Below are positions 46,772 to 55,171 of a stretch of DNA of 64,000 nucleotides, in pieces. Within the stretch, counting starts at the first letter, position 1. Every line of letters begins with the position of its first letter. Where the stretch lies: assembly GCF_001713475.1 (NCBI RefSeq), contig NZ_CP016499.1:2480001-2544000 (forward strand), given 5' to 3'. The position numbers were made by a program, and so were the translations under genes. The notes beneath the pieces are model-generated. The model was given only the letters and a program-made list of their open reading frames with translations. It did not search any database and was not told where the DNA came from. Source of the stretch: Agrobacterium sp. RAC06. GTDB taxonomy: Bacteria > Pseudomonadota > Alphaproteobacteria > Rhizobiales > Rhizobiaceae.

Positions 46772-47599
46772 TCAGACCGCAGCCATCGCCGGCTGACGGA
46801 TCTGCTCGACCCGTGTGCGCTCGACGTCAGGCTTGAACTCGGCGGCATCCAGACCGTTTTCGCTGAGGATCACGGCACTGCCTGCGGGAATTTCCACCCA
46901 GGTATCCGTCTCGTCGTTCAGCGGCTCCGACACGAGACAGAAGCTGCCCTTCGGCCCCATGGGCGCTGCAAACAACGTTGGAGCATATTCGTCCGTCGAG
47001 TAGCGCACGGCATAGAGCGTCTTGCCATCGGAAAAGGCAGCCGTCATGCGGATGCGGGCGGTGCCGGTCAGATGCAAGCTGATCTGCTCGACGAAGCCGA
47101 CGGCCTCGCTCATGGCCGCGATAGGGCGCTCACGCAATCCGAACTGAAGGGCCAGCAGGAAGAGCAGTTCGCTGTCGGTCGTGCCAACACGGGCATGGAA
47201 ATGCTCATCGTCCAGCATGCCTTCCATCGGCCGGCGGATGCGATCGAAATTGTCGATCTGGCCGTTGTGCATGAAGGACCAGTTCCCCTGGACGAAGGGA
47301 TGGCAGTTGTCGCGGCGGGTGGCGCCATGGGTTGCAGCGCGGACATGCGCGAGAAACAGCGGCGAGCGAATCTGGCTTGCGAGGCTCTTCAGATTGCAGT
47401 CGGACCAGGCCGGCAGCACATCCCGGAAGCGGCCCGGCTCGGGGCGGTCACCATACCAGGCGAGACCGAAGCCATCGCCGTTGGTGGCGGTCTTGGCGCG
47501 GGTTGCGCAATGCGATTGCTCGATAAGGGAATGCGCAGGCGAGGTCACCAGCTCCTCGAGGAAGATCGGAACACCACGGTAAGCTGCCCAACGACACAT
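46772..47599 (-). CDS. class II glutamine amidotransferase (EgtC/YafJ-like)
   Basis: N-terminal nucleophile amidotransferase of 275 aa. The start MCRWAAYRG exposes Cys2 as catalytic nucleophile after Met removal, which also fixes the start at 47599 over an in-frame codon 84 nt upstream. NGDGFGLAWYG and HVRAATHG, plus FMHNGQI, form the glutaminase site. Proteins of this type include EgtC of ergothioneine synthesis and YafJ, but no egtB or egtD lies nearby, so the role is open. It ends 8 nt from the convergent yjbR-family gene. Confidence 0.87.
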   Translation of the reverse strand: MCRWAAYRGVPIFLEELVTSPAHSLIEQSHCATRAKTATNGDGFGLAWYGDRPEPGRFRDVLPAWSDCNLKSLASQIRSPLFLAHVRAATHGATRRDNCHPFVQGNWSFMHNGQIDNFDRIRRPMEGMLDDEHFHARVGTTDSELLFLLALQFGLRERPIAAMSEAVGFVEQISLHLTGTARIRMTAAFSDGKTLYAVRYSTDEYAPTLFAAPMGPKGSFCLVSEPLNDETDTWVEIPAGSAVILSENGLDAAEFKPDVERTRVEQIRQPAMAAV

Positions 47600-47690
47600 A
47601 TGAATTCTGCCCCAGGTCCATCGACCGACTGCGAATCTTCGGTAGTCTTCGCCCGATAGACTAATGATTTGCAAACATCGCATCCTTCAT

Positions 47691-47704
47691 GACAAAATTT
47701 TGTC
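47691..47704. promoter_or_regulatory. perfect 14-bp palindrome in the amidotransferase-pirin gap
   Basis: GACAAAATTTTGTC is a perfect palindrome in the 242-bp divergent gap, 92 bp from the amidotransferase start and 138 bp from the pirin start. It has the form of an operator for a dimeric regulator; none can be named. Confidence 0.45.
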
Positions 47705-47841
47705 GGGCAGTGCAACATTCTTCCTGCTGTCGACTGGCACAAAAGTGAACACTGCGTTCTGCCCGGCGGGCCTGCGTGCCATGGTTCTCTCGCCTATATT
47801 GCTTCCCAAGCAACGAGCCCGTTCCCCGAGGAGGTCCGCCA

Positions 47842-48753
47842 ATGTCCATTCGCCCTGTCAAGCATGAGAGCCGCGCCACGCCGACCATGGAAGGCGCCGG
47901 CGTCAAGCTGCACCGCGTCTTCGGGTTCGGCGATCCCTCGATGACCGACCCCTTCCTGATGATGGACGACTTCCGCAACGACGAGCCGATGGACTACGTC
48001 CGCGGGTTCCCCTGGCATCCGCATCGCGGCATCGAGACGATCACCTATGTGCTGGCCGGCACCGTCGAGCATGGCGACAGCCTGGGCAACCAGGGCATGC
48101 TGGGCGCTGGCGACCTGCAATGGATGACCGCGGGCAGCGGCATCCTGCACCAGGAAATGCCAAAGGGCGATTTCGCGGGGCGCATGCATGGCTTTCAGCT
48201 CTGGGCCAACCTGCCCTCCTCACTGAAGATGACCAAACCGCGCTACCAGGACATCAAGTCGCCCGAGATCCCCGTCGTCATCGATGACGACGGCACGGCG
48301 GTGCGCGTGATCTGCGGCGACTTCTGGGGCAAGAATGGCCCGGTAGACGGCATCGCCGCTGAACCCGTCTATCTCGACATCTCCGTGCCGCCGGGCAAGC
48401 GCAAGACCTTCCCGGTCGACACCTATCGCTCGGCGTTTGCCTATATTTTTGCAGGCTCCGGCTCGTTCCGGGACGCGTCCAAGCCCTTCGGCGTCAAGGT
48501 CGAGAAGGAATATATGGGCGAAGAGCTGAATATCCGCGACCTCTCCGGCAACCGGACGCTTGTCGTTTTCGACACCGGCGACGAGATCACCGTTCAGGCC
48601 GGCGAACAGGGCATCCGCTTCCTGCTGGTCACCGGCAAGCCGATCAAGGAGCCGGTCGCCTGGCATGGTCCGATCGTCATGAACACGCGGGAAGAACTTA
48701 TGCAGGCGATGAAGGAGCTGCAGAACGGAACCTTTATCAAGGCCGATCATTAA
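47842..48753 (+). CDS. pirin-family protein
   Basis: Bicupin protein of 303 aa. The N-terminal cupin has FPWHPHRGIETITYVLAGTVEHGDSLGN with the metal-binding histidines, then the DLQWMTAGSGILHQEMP segment; the second cupin lies near residues 180-280. Some pirins act as quercetin 2,3-dioxygenases or redox-sensitive regulators; which applies here is unknown. The ATG at 47842 has a GAGGAGG ribosome-binding site. It is followed by a clear terminator. Confidence 0.93.
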   Translation: MSIRPVKHESRATPTMEGAGVKLHRVFGFGDPSMTDPFLMMDDFRNDEPMDYVRGFPWHPHRGIETITYVLAGTVEHGDSLGNQGMLGAGDLQWMTAGSGILHQEMPKGDFAGRMHGFQLWANLPSSLKMTKPRYQDIKSPEIPVVIDDDGTAVRVICGDFWGKNGPVDGIAAEPVYLDISVPPGKRKTFPVDTYRSAFAYIFAGSGSFRDASKPFGVKVEKEYMGEELNIRDLSGNRTLVVFDTGDEITVQAGEQGIRFLLVTGKPIKEPVAWHGPIVMNTREELMQAMKELQNGTFIKADH

Positions 48754-48777
48754 CCCCACGCAGTCAAGTTCACTTCA

Positions 48778-48811
48778 ACCCGGCGTCTCCAGCGCCGGGT
48801 TTTCTTTTTTG
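48778..48811 (+). terminator. rho-independent terminator after pirin
   Basis: ACCCGGCG/CGCCGGGT with a TCTCCAG loop is followed by TTTTCTTTTTT. It lies between the pirin gene and the end of the convergent thiD. Confidence 0.92.
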
Positions 48812-48833
48812 TCTGCATACACCGCCTCAGAGA

Positions 48834-49661
48834 TCAAGTCTGTGCAGGCGCCGGCCAGAGCGCGTGGAAATGATGCACCGGCCCATGTCCTGAACCAACG
48901 GTCAGCGCATCGGAACGCCGAACAGCCTCCGCCAGCCAGGCCTTGGCAACATGCACGGCCTCCTGTGGCTCCAGCCCCTTTGCCAATTCGGCAGCGAGCG
49001 CGCTCGACAGAGAACAGCCAGTGCCATGCGTATTGCGCGTTAGGATCCGTTCCGCCTCGAACCAGGTCACCTGGCCATCCGCAACCAGCACATCCGGGCT
49101 TTCCGGACCTGCCAGATGGCCACCCTTTAGCAACACCGCCCGGGGTCCGAGTGCTGTCAGCCTGATGGCCTGGGATTCCATGATGCGGCGGTCGAAAGCC
49201 TCGGGATCACCGAGCAGGGCTGCAGCCTCCGGCAGGTTCGGCGTCAGGAGCGTCGCGAGCGGCAACAAGTCCTCCGTCAAGGCCGCGACCGCATCCGGAT
49301 CAAGCAGCGATGCACCGCCCTTAGCGATCATGACGGGATCGAGAACAACAGGGATGCCGCGATAGGCTTTCAGTGCTTCGGCGACGGCCGAGGCAATGCC
49401 AGCATTGGCGATCATGCCGATCTTCACCGCATCGACCCTGACATCGGCAAAGACCATGCGGATCTGCTCGGCGACAAAACCGGGATCGAGCGGCACGACG
49501 GCCGAGACGCCCGTCGTGTTCTGCGCCGTCAGCGCCGTGATAGCAGCCATTCCGTAGCAACCGCGGGCCGAAAAGGCCTTGAGATCGGCCTGGATGCCCG
49601 CCCCACCGGAAGGGTCGGAGCCGGCGATGGTCAGCACGTTGCGGATGATGGATGATCTCAT
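48834..49661 (-). CDS. thiD: hydroxymethylpyrimidine/phosphomethylpyrimidine kinase
   Basis: Thiamine pathway kinase phosphorylating HMP to HMP-PP, 275 aa. The ribokinase-like fold is clear: TIAGSDPSGGAGIQADLKAF, GCYGMAAITALTAQNT, MIAKGGASLLDPDA, and the C-terminal anion hole THGTGCSLSSALAAELA. The ATG at 49661 is chosen over the TTG five codons upstream because of a GGGAG ribosome-binding site. That site is buried in a 10-bp hairpin, and a TPP riboswitch lies just upstream, so thiamine repression is expected. Confidence 0.96.
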   Translation of the reverse strand: MRSSIIRNVLTIAGSDPSGGAGIQADLKAFSARGCYGMAAITALTAQNTTGVSAVVPLDPGFVAEQIRMVFADVRVDAVKIGMIANAGIASAVAEALKAYRGIPVVLDPVMIAKGGASLLDPDAVAALTEDLLPLATLLTPNLPEAAALLGDPEAFDRRIMESQAIRLTALGPRAVLLKGGHLAGPESPDVLVADGQVTWFEAERILTRNTHGTGCSLSSALAAELAKGLEPQEAVHVAKAWLAEAVRRSDALTVGSGHGPVHHFHALWPAPAQT

Positions 49662-49663
49662 GT

Positions 49664-49692
49664 CTGCGTCTCCCAAGGCGGCGGAGACGCAG
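49664..49692 (-). promoter_or_regulatory. thiD RBS-sequestering hairpin (riboswitch expression platform)
   Basis: On the minus strand CTGCGTCTCC, a 9-nt loop, GGAGACGCAG form a perfect 10-bp hairpin. Its 3' arm contains the GGAG ribosome-binding site of thiD. This is what a translation-control platform of a TPP riboswitch would look like; the alternative pairing that frees the site is not worked out here. Confidence 0.75.
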
Positions 49693-49729
49693 CGGGCACA
49701 GCGCGGATTATCTTGCGCGACACCCGAGC

Positions 49730-49808
49730 GACTCCCTCCGCCAGCATGATCTGGTTCAGGTTCAAAGGGTGCTTCTCAGCCCGGCTTGCGCCAGACGCCC
49801 CTGTCTCT
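49730..49808 (-). promoter_or_regulatory. TPP (thi-box) riboswitch
   Basis: The minus strand carries the conserved core of the thiamine pyrophosphate aptamer: GGGCTGAGAAGCACCC, then TGAACCTGAACCAGATC, then ATGCTGGCGGAGGGA. The CTGAGA and GAACCTGA..TGCTGGCG blocks are in the right order and spacing. It precedes thiD by about 70 nt. Confidence 0.95.
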
Positions 49809-49939
49809 CAGGCGCCAGACTATGCCACAGCATCGTTCCTGTCACCTGGGTCTCTCGTCATTCCCATTCAGCGTTTGCAGCCGAGGAGCAGAGCCGCTAG
49901 GGAGGCCGGGATATCCAACCGACCCGAGGAGAGATTGCC

Positions 49940-50614
49940 TTGCATCACGCGCCAGACCGCCTTTTCGATCGCTCCTATGATGGCTTTCTCTTTGACATGG
50001 ACGGAACGCTGCTCAATTCGATCGCCGCTGCCGAGCGCGTCTGGAGCCTCTGGGCACTGAAGCACGGTCTGGATCTCGAAACCTTCCTGCCGACCATGCA
50101 TGGCAAGCGCGGGATCGACACCATCAGCGCCCTGAACCTGCCCGGCATCGATGTGGTGAAGGAAGCGCTCGAGGTGGAGCGCGGCGAGATCGAGGATCTC
50201 GACGGTATCGTGCCGATCCCCGGCGCCATCGACTTTCTGAAAAGCTTGCCCGCCGAACGCTGGGCGATCGTGACCTCGGCTCCATCAGCCCTTGCCCGCG
50301 CCCGCATCGGGGCCGCCGGCCTGCCACAGCCGCTGCAGATCGTGACGGCGGAAGACGTGAAGATCGGCAAGCCTGATCCGGCCGGCTACCGGCTCGGTGC
50401 AGAGCGGCTCGGTTTCGCTGCATCGCGCTGCCTGGTGTTTGAGGATGTGCTGGCAGGCGTCAGAGCCGGAGAAGCGGCAGGGGCAGATGTCGCCGTGATC
50501 ACGGCGACGCACGCGCATCCGCTGGAGACGTCCCATCCGACGATTGCGAGTTATGAGCAGCTGAGGGTGGAGTTCGACGCGTCCCGGGGACTGCGGATCA
50601 AGGCGGCAGAATAA
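49940..50614 (+). CDS. HAD-superfamily sugar-phosphatase-like protein
   Basis: HAD-IA phosphatase of 224 aa. The catalytic motif DMDGTLLNS (Asp19 nucleophile, Asp21), the Thr/Ser motif II IVTSAPS, Lys motif III KIGKPDPAGY and acidic motif IV VFEDVLAGV are all present. Similar proteins act on 2-deoxyglucose-6-phosphate or glycerol-phosphate-type substrates; no specific one is evident. The start is TTG at 49940 behind a GAGGAGAG ribosome-binding site. Confidence 0.87.
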   Translation: MHHAPDRLFDRSYDGFLFDMDGTLLNSIAAAERVWSLWALKHGLDLETFLPTMHGKRGIDTISALNLPGIDVVKEALEVERGEIEDLDGIVPIPGAIDFLKSLPAERWAIVTSAPSALARARIGAAGLPQPLQIVTAEDVKIGKPDPAGYRLGAERLGFAASRCLVFEDVLAGVRAGEAAGADVAVITATHAHPLETSHPTIASYEQLRVEFDASRGLRIKAAE

Positions 50615-50660
50615 GCCGACCCGGCGGCGACGGGAATTCCGTCACCGCCCTCGACCAAAC

Positions 50661-52244
50661 TCACGCCGCCTTGGCGACGTGATACTCCTTGATGGCGACC
50701 ATCTTGATCGCGGGGTAACGTTCGGACTCGTAGCGCAGCGAGAACTGGTCCTGCGCCATGAAGACCGGGTCGCCGTCGAGATCCCGGCAGATATCGCCAC
50801 GGCGCTGGGTCATGAACTTTTCCAGATCGTCCTTGTTCTCGGCCGAGATCCAGCGGCAGACGGAGAAGCGGGACATTTCGAAGGACACCGGCAGGCCGTA
50901 TTCGCCCTGCAGTCGCTCCTTCAGGACGTCGAGCTGCAGTGCACCGACGACGCCGACGATGGCCGGCGAGCCGTCTTCCGGCGAAAAGAGCTGCACCACG
51001 CCCTCTTCCGCCATCTGCTGCAGCGCTTCCTTCAGCTTCTTCGCCTTCATTGCATCTTCCAGACGCACACGGCGCAGGATTTCCGGCGAGAAGTTCGGCA
51101 CGCCCTGGAAGACGAGGTTTTCGCCTTCGGTCAGCGTGTCGCCAATGCGCAGCGTCCCGTGGTTCGGGATGCCGACGACGTCACCGGCATAGGCCGTATC
51201 CGCCAGCTGACGCTGCGAGGCGAAGAAGAACTGCGGCGCCGTCAGGCCCATCTGCTTGCCGGTGCGGGCCAGGCGCGCCTTCATGCCGCGCTCGAGCTTG
51301 CCGGAGCAGATGCGGGCAAAAGCGATGCGGTCGCGGTGGTTCGGGTCCATGTTGGCCTGGATCTTGAAGACGAAGGCGGTCATCTTGTCTTCGGCGGCAT
51401 GCACCGTGCGGGTGTCAGCCACCTGGTCGCGCGGCGGGGGCGCATAGGCACCCAGCGCATTAATGAGGTCGCGGACACCGAAGTTGCGCAGTGCCGAGCC
51501 GAAGAAGACAGGCGTCATGTGGCCTTCGAGGAAGCTCTGGCGATCGAAGGGCCGGCAGGCTTCGCGGGCAAGTTCGAGCTCGTCGATGAAGGTCTGGCGC
51601 TCGTTTTCGGGCAGGTTCTCCGCCACGCTCTGCGGACCGTTGACCTTGAGCGGCTCGACCTGGGCATCGCCGCCCCGATAGGTGTTGTTGGCCAGATTAT
51701 AGGAGCCGCAGAAGGTCTTGGAACGGCCGACGGGCCAGGTGATCGGTGCCGTGTCCAGCGCCAGCTTCTCTTCGACCTCGTCGAGGATCTCGAAGGGGTC
51801 GCGGCTTTCGCGGTCCATCTTGTTGATGAAGGTGATGATCGGAATGTCGCGCATGCGGCAGACCTCGAACAGCTTCAAGGTCCGCGGCTCGATACCCTTG
51901 GCGGCGTCGATGACCATGACGGCGGCGTCGACGGCGGTCAGCGTGCGATAGGTGTCGTCGGCGAAGTCTTCGTGGCCAGGCGTATCGAGAATGTTGAAGA
52001 CATGGCCTTCATATTCGAAGGTCATGACCGAGGTCACGACCGAAATGCCGCGCTCGCGTTCGATCTTCATCCAGTCCGACCGGGTCTGGATGCGATCCTT
52101 CTTCGCCTTGACTTCACCGGCAAGCTGAATGGCACCGCCGAACAACAGCAGCTTTTCGGTCAGCGTCGTCTTACCCGCATCCGGGTGCGCGATAATAGCA
52201 AAGGTGCGGCGGCGGGAGACCGCCTCGGCGAGCGTTTCAGCCAT
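50661..52244 (-). CDS. prfC: peptide chain release factor 3
   Basis: Translational GTPase of 527 aa that ejects RF1/RF2 after termination. G1 AHPDAGKTTLTE, G3 DTPGHEDF, G4 NKMDRE and the RF3-specific insertions (VGRSKTFCGSYNLANNTYRGGD, QLDVLKERLQGEYGLPVSFE) are complete. It is divergent from dut with an 86-bp gap. Confidence 0.97.
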   Translation of the reverse strand: MAETLAEAVSRRRTFAIIAHPDAGKTTLTEKLLLFGGAIQLAGEVKAKKDRIQTRSDWMKIERERGISVVTSVMTFEYEGHVFNILDTPGHEDFADDTYRTLTAVDAAVMVIDAAKGIEPRTLKLFEVCRMRDIPIITFINKMDRESRDPFEILDEVEEKLALDTAPITWPVGRSKTFCGSYNLANNTYRGGDAQVEPLKVNGPQSVAENLPENERQTFIDELELAREACRPFDRQSFLEGHMTPVFFGSALRNFGVRDLINALGAYAPPPRDQVADTRTVHAAEDKMTAFVFKIQANMDPNHRDRIAFARICSGKLERGMKARLARTGKQMGLTAPQFFFASQRQLADTAYAGDVVGIPNHGTLRIGDTLTEGENLVFQGVPNFSPEILRRVRLEDAMKAKKLKEALQQMAEEGVVQLFSPEDGSPAIVGVVGALQLDVLKERLQGEYGLPVSFEMSRFSVCRWISAENKDDLEKFMTQRRGDICRDLDGDPVFMAQDQFSLRYESERYPAIKMVAIKEYHVAKAA

Positions 52245-52330
52245 ATCTCAGGAGTCCTTCTGGTCGGGCGGTTATCTAGCGTTTCGACGGCCAATATGCA
52301 ATTGAGCGCGACAAACAAAGGAATCTCGCC

Positions 52331-52807
52331 ATGGCTGCCATCCGCACCGACATCCTCGGCCCCGTGCTCAACCTCAAGCGTCTGCCGCATGGGCAAGGGC
52401 TTGATCTGCCCGCCTATGAAACGGCAGGAGCGGCGGGAATGGATCTGAGGGCAGCGGTGTCCGATGCGGAGCCGCTGGCGCTTGCCCCGGGCGCGCGGGC
52501 GCTGGTGCCGACCGGCTTCATCATGGAGATCCCTGAAGGCTTCGAAGCCCAGATCCGCCCACGCTCGGGTCTCGCCTTCAAGAACGGCGTGACATGCCTC
52601 AACACACCCGGCACGATCGACAGCGACTATCGCGGCGAGGTGAAGGTACTGCTCATCAACCTCGGCCAGGAGGATTTCGTCATCACCCGCGGCATGCGCA
52701 TCGCCCAGATGGTGATCGCACCGGTGACGCAGGTGCGCGTGACCGAAGTGACCGAGACGAGCGACACGGCGCGCGGTGCCGGCGGCTTTGGGTCGACGGG
52801 GGTATGA
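52331..52807 (+). CDS. dut: deoxyuridine 5'-triphosphate nucleotidohydrolase
   Basis: Trimeric dUTPase of 158 aa preventing uracil incorporation. The five motifs are visible: [39 protein letters not shown] and the C-terminal [11 protein letters not shown] that closes over the active site. The GNAT gene begins 7 nt after the stop. Confidence 0.97.
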   Translation: MAAIRTDILGPVLNLKRLPHGQGLDLPAYETAGAAGMDLRAAVSDAEPLALAPGARALVPTGFIMEIPEGFEAQIRPRSGLAFKNGVTCLNTPGTIDSDYRGEVKVLLINLGQEDFVITRGMRIAQMVIAPVTQVRVTEVTETSDTARGAGGFGSTGV

Positions 52808-52814
52808 AGATCCA

Positions 52815-53696
52815 ATGCGGGAAACGCTGACGCTGCGAGAAGGCTATTTCGAAGATCCGAACGCCTTCCGAGCGCTCGCGGACCTGCTGCAGGACGTGTT
52901 CGGCATTGACATCGGGCTGCAGAGCCGCTTCGGCGGGCCAGATCCGTCCTCGATGCCCTTTGGCTATTTCGACGGCGCTGGCCGTTGCGTTGCCAATTTC
53001 TCAGTGTTTTCCATACCGCTTTTCATAAAAGGGCGTGTCGTCAAGGCGGCTGGGTTTCAATCGGGTGCCGTTCGCCCTGCGTTTCGTGGACAAGGGCTCT
53101 ATCGCGATCTGATGCAGCGCGCCTTTGCCTGGGTCGACAAACAGGGTTTCGAGGCCGGCTTTCTTCTAACCGGCAAGCCGGAACTCTATCACGACTATGG
53201 TTTTCGAGTTGTGCCGCAATTCTGCTTCTGCGGCGAGGTCACACAAGCGGTGCCTGCGGACGCCGAGGCGCGGGAAATCGACTTGGAAAACCAGGACGAC
53301 GTTGCGCTTGTCTTGAGGATCCTCGCCGATCGGGAGCCTGTCTCTCGTCAGCTTTCCGTTGTGCGCCAGTCCGAAATGTTTCTGCTCAATGCCGCGCTCG
53401 ATCCGGAGATCAGGCTGAGTTACTTGCCCGGCTTCGACGCCATCCTTGCCTGGAAGCTCCGTCGCGGCACATTGCAAATGCTCGATATCGTCGCCCGCCA
53501 GATACCGTCGATGTCAGAGATCCGCGGCGCATTGAGTGTTCCGCACGACCGCATCGAGGTATTCTTCCCGACCGACCGTCTCGAATGGAGCGGGAACACC
53601 AGACCGTATGATGGGTCGTGCGCCCTGATGGTCAGCGGGCTTCAGCCATCCGACATCCCGACTCCCAGCATGTTGTCGCCGATGGCTGATTTCTAG
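52815..53696 (+). CDS. GNAT-family N-acetyltransferase with extra C-terminal domain
   Basis: A 293-aa protein. The first half is a GNAT domain with acetyl-CoA segment SGAVRPAFRGQGLYRDLMQRA and LLTGKPELYHDYGFRVV. The second half (about 160-293) lacks clear motifs and may be an SCP2-like or second degenerate GNAT fold, as in Eis-type proteins. Substrate unknown. The ATG at 52815 is preferred over an in-frame start inside dut. It ends 6 nt from the convergent Lrp gene. Confidence 0.82.
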   Translation: MRETLTLREGYFEDPNAFRALADLLQDVFGIDIGLQSRFGGPDPSSMPFGYFDGAGRCVANFSVFSIPLFIKGRVVKAAGFQSGAVRPAFRGQGLYRDLMQRAFAWVDKQGFEAGFLLTGKPELYHDYGFRVVPQFCFCGEVTQAVPADAEAREIDLENQDDVALVLRILADREPVSRQLSVVRQSEMFLLNAALDPEIRLSYLPGFDAILAWKLRRGTLQMLDIVARQIPSMSEIRGALSVPHDRIEVFFPTDRLEWSGNTRPYDGSCALMVSGLQPSDIPTPSMLSPMADF

Positions 53697-53702
53697 TGCT
53701 TG

Positions 53703-54161
53703 TCACAGGACCGGCGGCAGGCGCCGCTTGAGGGGCGTGGACTTGACCATTGCGGTATTGGTCTGCGCCTTCTCGGTGATCCGGTCGTGGACCCGGTCGA
53801 GATCGGCCATGTTGCGCACGGCCACGCGGCACACAAAGCAGTCGTCACCGGTAATCTTGTCACACTCGATGATCTCTGGCGTTTCCAGAATGATCTTCTC
53901 GACGATATGCAGCATGCCCGGCAGCGGACGCACGCGCATGATGGCCTGCAACGGATAGCCGAGAGCATCGAGAGACACGTCTGCGGCATAGCCTAAGAGA
54001 ACGCCACGCTCTTCCAGACGGCGCAGACGCTCGGAACAGGCGGGTGACGAAAGACCGGCGCGTGCTGCCAGTTCTTTCAGCGACAGCCGAGCATCGTGCG
54101 CGAGGGCGTCAACGATTTTGCGGTCTGCCGTATCCAACACTTGAGGAAAATTAGGATTCAT
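53703..54161 (-). CDS. Lrp/AsnC-family transcriptional regulator
   Basis: A 152-aa Lrp-type regulator. The N-terminal HTH (LDTADRKIVDALAHDARLSLKELAARAGLSSPACSERLRRLEERG, seen in blocks) is followed by the RAM/AsnC ligand domain with TGDDCFVCRVAVRNMADLDRV. The ATG at 54161 is set by an AGGAG ribosome-binding site. It is divergent from the EamA exporter gene, its likely target, with a 106-bp gap holding inverted repeats. Confidence 0.93.
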   Translation of the reverse strand: MNPNFPQVLDTADRKIVDALAHDARLSLKELAARAGLSSPACSERLRRLEERGVLLGYAADVSLDALGYPLQAIMRVRPLPGMLHIVEKIILETPEIIECDKITGDDCFVCRVAVRNMADLDRVHDRITEKAQTNTAMVKSTPLKRRLPPVL

Positions 54162-54172
54162 CGCCGATCTCC

Positions 54173-54217
54173 TGCGCATAATTCCGCAGATGCGAGACTA
54201 CACCTAATTTGCGCAAA
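54173..54217. promoter_or_regulatory. candidate Lrp operators in the Lrp-EamA gap
   Basis: TTTGCGCAAA at 54208-54217 is a perfect 10-bp palindrome. TGCG-N8-CGCA at 54173-54188 is a second inverted repeat. Both lie between the divergent Lrp and EamA genes and share a TGCGC/GCGCA core, fitting Lrp-type sites; binding is inferred. Confidence 0.45.
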
Positions 54218-54267
54218 GGAAATCCCGACTTTCCAGGCATAGACTGCGGAAAACTCGGAGATCGACC

Positions 54268-55170
54268 ATGAACCATGTTACGAAGCGCGGAATCTTAGAC
54301 ATGACCTTTGCGATGGTCATGTCCGGCACGATCGGCTGGTTCGTGCTGCAATCGGGCCAAAGCCCCTACAACGTGGTCTTCTTCCGCTGCCTGATCGGCG
54401 CTCCGGTTCTCGCCTTGCTCTGCTTTCACCTGAGGGCCTTTTCCAGTTCGGGCCTCGATGCGAGGCGTATCCTGATCGCGGCCGGTGGCGGTGTGGCGCT
54501 GGTGATGAACTGGCTGCTGTTGTTTTCGGCCTATCCGCTGGCCTCGATCTCGGTGACCACGATCGTCTACAATTTTCAGCCCTTCATGCTCGTCGGGCTT
54601 GGTGCGCTGTTCCTCGGGGAGCGCGTGGGCGCCGCCAAACTCGGCTGGATGGGTCTGGCCTTTGCCGGAATGCTGGCGATGACAGTGAGCGGAACATCCC
54701 TCAGCGGTCATGCGGGCCAGGGATATCTCACAGGCATCCTGCTCGCGCTTGCGGCCGCCTTCTGCTATGCGGTGGCCGCCTTTGTCACCCGGCGGCTGCG
54801 CAGCACGTCGCCTTATGTCATCGCCCTTGTCCAGGTTCTTACCGGTATCGTCATCCTTGCGCCCCTCGCCGATTTCAATGCACTGCCGAGCTCGCCGCAG
54901 AGCTGGGCCATGGTGGCGACCATCGGGGTTGTGCACACCGGGGTGATGTATGCCTTCCTCTATTCGGCGATCCAGAAGCTCCCGGTCGTGCTGACGGGCA
55001 CGCTCTCCTTCCTCTACCCTGTCGTCGCCATCCTGGTGGATATCCTGGCCTATGGCCATGTGCTGACGCCCGGACAGGCGCTGGGCGGCGCGGCGATCCT
55101 GCTTGCCGCCGTGGGCACAACCCTCAACCTCACGCCACGACATCTTCTACCCGGAACCCGAAAGGCCTGA
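54268..55170 (+). CDS. EamA/DMT-family transporter
   Basis: Inner-membrane drug/metabolite-type exporter of 300 aa with about ten transmembrane segments in two EamA repeats (first around LDMTFAMVMSGTIGWFVLQ, second around LTGILLALAAAFCYAVAAFVTRRL). Exporters of this family next to an Lrp regulator often efflux amino acids; the substrate here is unknown. The NIPSNAP gene follows after 1 nt. Confidence 0.9.
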   Translation: MNHVTKRGILDMTFAMVMSGTIGWFVLQSGQSPYNVVFFRCLIGAPVLALLCFHLRAFSSSGLDARRILIAAGGGVALVMNWLLLFSAYPLASISVTTIVYNFQPFMLVGLGALFLGERVGAAKLGWMGLAFAGMLAMTVSGTSLSGHAGQGYLTGILLALAAAFCYAVAAFVTRRLRSTSPYVIALVQVLTGIVILAPLADFNALPSSPQSWAMVATIGVVHTGVMYAFLYSAIQKLPVVLTGTLSFLYPVVAILVDILAYGHVLTPGQALGGAAILLAAVGTTLNLTPRHLLPGTRKA

Positions 55171-55171
55171 C

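Noticed and set aside
50679..52448. 589-codon plus-strand open frame opposite prfC
   Set aside because: prfC on the other strand has complete GTPase motifs; the antisense frame has no recognisable domain.
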